This document shows, in pieces, positions 60,928 through 64,000 of a stretch of 64,000 nucleotides of DNA. The stretch comes from Caballeronia pedi. Lineage in GTDB: Bacteria; Pseudomonadota; Gammaproteobacteria; Burkholderiales; Burkholderiaceae. Every line of letters starts with the position of its first letter. The first letter of the stretch is position 1. The stretch lies in NCBI RefSeq assembly GCF_001544915.2, contig NZ_FCOE02000013.1, positions 124,001-188,000 of the forward strand, given 5' to 3'. The notes under the pieces were generated by a model. That model ran no database searches. It saw only the letters and a list, made by a program, of their open reading frames with translations, and had not been told where the DNA came from. Both the position numbers and the translations under genes were made by a program.

Positions 60928-61176
60928 GTGTTGACGGACGAAGGTGCCGACGACGCCGAAGTCATTGTTCGCCCGTCCGCGCGTGGTGGCTGGCAAGTCG
61001 AAGTTCCGACCTCGGAAGGAATGCACGTCACGGCCGTGGATAGCGAGCGAGAGGCGCTTGCGCTCGCGCATTCCCTGCGTCCTCACGCTGAAGTGCGCAT
61101 CCTCCCCGCCGCAGAGTCAGCAGAGACGTTGCGCAACGAGCTTCGTCCCGACCACGGAAGGATTCGCTCGGAGTGA
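60928..61176 (+). CDS. DUF2188-like small protein
   Basis: An 82-residue protein. I chose GTG 60928 because AAAGGAG lies ten bases upstream; TTG 60931 is equally possible. The core (AEVIVRPSARGGWQVEVPTSEGMHVTAVDSEREALALAHSL) resembles DUF2188: strands, an alignment of the EAL-type helix and a repeat-like layout. Function unknown. Confidence 0.55.
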   Translation: MLTDEGADDAEVIVRPSARGGWQVEVPTSEGMHVTAVDSEREALALAHSLRPHAEVRILPAAESAETLRNELRPDHGRIRSE

Positions 61177-61426
61177 GGCCGCCGCGGCAAGCGGATTCGG
61201 TCTGAGAACCCTCTCCCGTTTTGAACGAGAAGACCTCCTACAAAATACGGCGAGCTTGCTCTGCACGCTGGAACGCGCCAGCGGCCGACGTCCTCGCGAG
61301 CGTCCGTCGTCGAGACGATTCGCATCTACCGCTCACGTCACGCCCCCTTACAATAATGCGTCTCAAAGCTCGGAAATTCCGACCTATCCGACGGGTCGGG
61401 GGTGACAACGATCCGCGGAGGGCACC

Positions 61427-61741
61427 ATGCTTGAACTTTCCGGTAACGCTGAGCTCGTCGTCGTCGAGGTAGACACACAAAAGGAAGAGCACCTCAAGTT
61501 GACCGCCAAAGACTTCCATCAGGGAAAACGCTCCATGCTGGACGACGACGTGATGCGCGAGGACGAAGACGGCGAATACGTTGCGGATGTGAGTGTTCCG
61601 GGGTACGACTTCAGGCTCGTCGCAACACCCCCGAACTATCTTGAAATCGAAGACGATCCGGACGAACTTTGTATTGAAATTACTGAGAACAACATCGAAT
61701 TCATTGAGCCATCGGAGGACGAAGACAATATCGAAGATTGA
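61427..61741 (+). CDS. Acidic small protein
   Basis: A 104-residue very acidic protein, MLELSGNAELVVVEVD, with GGAGG in front. The N-terminal half is beta-rich, the end is Asp/Glu-rich (EPSEDEDNIED). Family unknown. Proteins of this charge sometimes mimic DNA and block DNA-binding enzymes; there is no direct evidence for that here. Confidence 0.6.
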   Translation: MLELSGNAELVVVEVDTQKEEHLKLTAKDFHQGKRSMLDDDVMREDEDGEYVADVSVPGYDFRLVATPPNYLEIEDDPDELCIEITENNIEFIEPSEDEDNIED

Positions 61742-62082
61742 GGAAGTCTTGAGAGGTCTGCGCATCACGCCGCTGAGGTCACGGACTTACGCCATCTGCG
61801 TGAAGACATCAAGCGAATTCGGAGCGAAGCGCCCACGGACTTTCGCGATGCAAATGAGATGAGCTCCGATCGCCACGGAGGTGAGTCAGGCGCTCACGAT
61901 GAGCCACACTGGTATCGCCGGCGCCGAAGACGCACCCCAACCGCAGCGTTGCGTATCGAGCTGTCCGGCCATCGCCGATGATTCGGGTCGGGCGAACGGG
62001 TTACTTTGCGGCCTCGCGGCGACGGAGATGGGTGGAACAGCATCGCGTATCCTTCGCCTGCAGGCACAGATTGGAGAAGAGA
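61742..62082. other. Intergenic region
   Basis: About 340 bases with no firm gene, promoter or repeat seen. Open frames overlap the next gene and are arginine-rich. Confidence 0.35.
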
Positions 62083-62703
62083 ATGAGGACGCTAAGAATC
62101 GACCAGCTCCGACCGACCCAGATGACGCATGGCCTGCGCGAAGTCCGCCAAAAGATCAAAGCCTACAGAAAGCTCAAAGGTCACGACTTGGAAATGGCCA
62201 TCGCGGAGAAGCCCGTTCCCATCGTGTACGGCCCGGATCAAGCGCCGTACGTGATCGACCATCACCACGTTGCCGCCGCCCTTTGGCAGGCAAAAGTAAA
62301 GCGTGTGCCGTTCGTTCTCTTCAAAGACCTCTCGCACCTTTCGATGGCAGAGTTCTGGCTCACGCTGGAAAACAATCGCTGGACGTATCCATACAACGCT
62401 CTGGGTCAGCGGGTGACTTTCCTGGATATGCCGCAACACGTCTGGGACCTTGAAAACGATGAATTTCGTAGCCTGTCTGCATCGGTGCGTGACGCTGGAG
62501 GCTACGAGAAAACCTCGGTTCCTCTTGAGGAATTCCGATGGGCCGATTTTTTTCGACGTCATCTTCCGTCACCGCACAGCGATGCGGAGTTCGATTCGCT
62601 TGTCAAAAAGGCGGTCGAACTAGCGAAGAGCCGGGCCGCCTTGGGCCTTCCCGGGTATCTGGGGCCGACTGACGATCAGTTGTCGGCTTTCGTTAAGGCC
62701 TGA
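62083..62703 (+). CDS. ParB-like nuclease-family protein
   Basis: A 206-residue protein of the ParB-like nuclease family (ParBc_2 style). It starts MRTLRIDQLRPTQMTHG with TTGGAG in front. The characteristic motif is PYVIDHHHVAAALWQA, followed by FVLFKDLSHLSMAEFW. Unlike ParB it has no helix-turn-helix. The family is named by similarity and its activity is not established. It is usually found singly in proteobacterial genomes. Confidence 0.75.
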   Translation: MRTLRIDQLRPTQMTHGLREVRQKIKAYRKLKGHDLEMAIAEKPVPIVYGPDQAPYVIDHHHVAAALWQAKVKRVPFVLFKDLSHLSMAEFWLTLENNRWTYPYNALGQRVTFLDMPQHVWDLENDEFRSLSASVRDAGGYEKTSVPLEEFRWADFFRRHLPSPHSDAEFDSLVKKAVELAKSRAALGLPGYLGPTDDQLSAFVKA

Positions 62704-62755
62704 CCCAGATCCACGATCGAACGCGCGGTAGCCGCGCTTGCCGGAGGGAAGAAAG

Positions 62756-63269
62756 ATGAGCTTGCTGCTAACCATATTTGGCGAAGGACGGGACCTCGAC
62801 CCCCTTCAAATGTCCGCGCGTGCCGTTGCGGTCTTCTTCAGTGGCCTGGTCTTCATTCGCATTGCCGGACGGCGTTCGTTTGGACAGCGCTCGCCGTTCG
62901 ACTACGTGGTCGCAATATTATTGGGCGCGACCTTGAGCCGCGTCATCGTTGGTGCTTCACCCGCCATTCCAACGGTGGCGGCTTCCTTCGTGATTGTTTT
63001 GGTCCACCGTATCGTCGCTTGGGCGTGCGTCTTTTCGCCGAAGCTGGAGAAGGCTGATCGTCGGGGCAGAGAGGGAAGTCTTCAGAGATGGCAAGTTCGA
63101 CGATAAACAAATGTCGGCTGCCCTCATCACAAAGACCGACGTGTTCGAGACAGCGAGGCAAGAACTGCATACAACCGAACTTGAAGACGTGAAGGCGGCC
63201 ATTCTCGAACGCAACGGACAGGTGAGCCTGATACGCAAGTCGAACATGGGGCGGGCGCCTAAGAAATGA
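62756..63269 (+). pseudogene. YetF/DUF421 membrane protein, frameshifted
   Basis: The frame from 62756 (MSLLLTIFGEGRDLDP, with GGAGG in front) encodes membrane segments (AVAVFFSGLVFIRIAGRRSFG, VVAILLGATLSRVIVGASPAIPTV) typical of DUF421/YetF. Near 63053 the good frame changes: RRLIVGAEREVFRDGKFDDKQMSAALITKTD... runs to 63269 and is the conserved cytoplasmic domain. One extra base (in the GAAGG stretch) explains it. Either a recent inactivation or a sequence error. Confidence 0.7.
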
Positions 63270-63608
63270 TTGGCTGATAGGCATGTACGGCTGAAAGCCA
63301 ATGCGCGTTCGAGTCGTTAGCCGATTATGTCTGCGGACGGTGGCCCGGCGGGCGGGCCGAGACGAATTGGATGTCGTCGAGCGTTGCGCTGAGACATTGT
63401 AGGGTCGAGAAAATGACGTGCTTAAGGCAATATTGTTTAAGTCACCGCTGGTGCGCGTCTAGCGTGATAGAGCGAACAAGAGACCTACGCGTAGTCCGGG
63501 ATTGCCGCGCGAGTTTAGCGCGGCAATCGACTATGTCGAAACGACCATGAAGGATAGCTTGAAGAGCGACGTTTGACGACCTTCCTCCTAGGGTCATTGC
63601 CTCGCCGG
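63270..63608. other. Intergenic region with long inverted repeat
   Basis: About 340 bases. GATTGCCGCGC (63500-63510) and GCGCGGCAATC (63518-63528) form an 11-bp perfect stem with loop GAGTTTA, without a T-run. No gene is recognised. Confidence 0.5.
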
Positions 63609-63611
63609 CCG

Positions 63612-64000
63612 CTATTGTTTCTTCGCGGAATCGACTTTCGCTTCAGCCGCCTTTTTGTTGGCGTCGTTCTGAGCCTCGACTTTTTTCTCGTCGGCCTTCG
63701 CTTGCGCTACGTTCGCATCGTTCGCGGCATCGCGCTTCTTCTTGTCGGCCTTCGTCTGCGCCTCCTGCATCTTTTTATTTGCCTTGGTTTGCGCTTTCGC
63801 CGCATCATTGCGCGCGCCGGACGCCTCCGCGGGCGTGGTCGCCTTGGCGCCTTTGGCGGCCTTCTTGTCGGCGTCGGCCTGGGCAGACGCTTTGTCTTCG
63901 TCCGCTGTGGCCTGTGCCTTCGCGGCATCGCTCTGTGCTTCGGCCTTCTTCTTGTTCGCTGTAGCCTGCGCTTCCATCTTCTCGCTGTTGGCCTTCATCT
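63612..64000 (-). CDS. Repetitive Ala/Lys coiled-coil protein, cut by right edge
   Basis: At least 128 residues of repeated Ala/Lys/Asp/Glu heptad-like units (AEAQSDAAKAQATADEDK, AAKAQTKANKKMQEAQ, KKAAEAKVDSAKKQ). The visible ATG at 63998 is probably not the start: no signal is present and the gene likely continues beyond the window. Similar low-complexity proteins are found as envelope or TolA-like linkers. Function unknown. Confidence 0.55.
   Translation of the reverse strand, partial: MKANSEKMEAQATANKKKAEAQSDAAKAQATADEDKASAQADADKKAAKGAKATTPAEASGARNDAAKAQTKANKKMQEAQTKADKKKRDAANDANVAQAKADEKKVEAQNDANKKAAEAKVDSAKKQ

Noticed and set aside
1-64000. CRISPR array, rRNA, tRNA, insertion sequence ends
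   Set aside because: No regularly spaced repeats, no rRNA-like or cloverleaf segments, and no transposase or terminal repeats could be seen.

Overview
The window looks like part of a high-GC accessory replicon (megaplasmid or chromid) of a Burkholderiales bacterium (Burkholderia/Paraburkholderia/Caballeronia/Cupriavidus type). I base this on the replication and partition genes, a plasmid-type RpoD, the codon use, and a complete PRTRC gene set. I see no rRNA, tRNA, CRISPR array or insertion sequence.

Layout. 1-14.7 kb is a long minus-strand block. It starts with a DUF4942-type protein and a methyltransferase-helicase fusion at the right. It continues through the PRTRC genes (ParB-like, E, C, F, B, A, ThiF) and ends in small unknown genes at the left edge. 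15-21 kb holds small plus-strand genes, several broken by frameshifts, and a tyrosine recombinase. 22.8-24.5 kb holds the actin-like PRTRC protein D with an overlapping small partner and a repeat array upstream. 25-29.4 kb is a minus-strand DNA-metabolism set (toprim primase, SSB, small accessory proteins). 29.7-35 kb holds a decayed NERD nuclease gene, a coiled-coil protein, a FlhC-like regulator and a CAP-domain lipoprotein. 35-50.7 kb is one compact minus-strand operon in which virB8, virB9 and virB10 lead directly into a type IVb (thin) pilus set pilT-L-N-O-P-Q-R-S-V. A degenerate pilN/pilO fragment lies just upstream. 52.6-56.3 kb is the replicon core: parA, parB and a replication initiator. 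56.9-59.9 kb holds a cold-shock protein and an RpoD paralogue. The last 4 kb has small genes, a ParB-like nuclease-family protein, a frameshifted YetF/DUF421 gene and a repetitive coiled-coil protein cut by the right edge.

Most notable points. (1) PRTRC contains the four predicted parts of a ubiquitin-like pathway: an E1-like ThiF protein, an E2-like protein with a visible candidate cysteine, a JAMM-motif protein and a small ubiquitin-like protein. (2) Seven minus-strand genes share a leader with a hairpin whose loop is complementary to the sequence just 3' of it. The pairing is kept while the bases differ, which looks like a pseudoknot RNA family. (3) Several genes have intrinsic-terminator hairpins directly in front of their ribosome binding sites, which suggests readthrough control. 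(4) A 16-bp perfect palindrome occurs three times at intergenic sites, one of them beside a cluster of DnaA boxes.

Reading together: parA/parB/rep maintain the replicon, and PRTRC D may add an actin-type partition system. The PRTRC, primase, SSB and methyltransferase genes look like a plasmid establishment or maintenance programme tied together by shared leader RNAs. The VirB/Pil operon builds a cell-surface pilus, probably for mating contact. All functions are inferred by reading the translated sequence; no database search was run.
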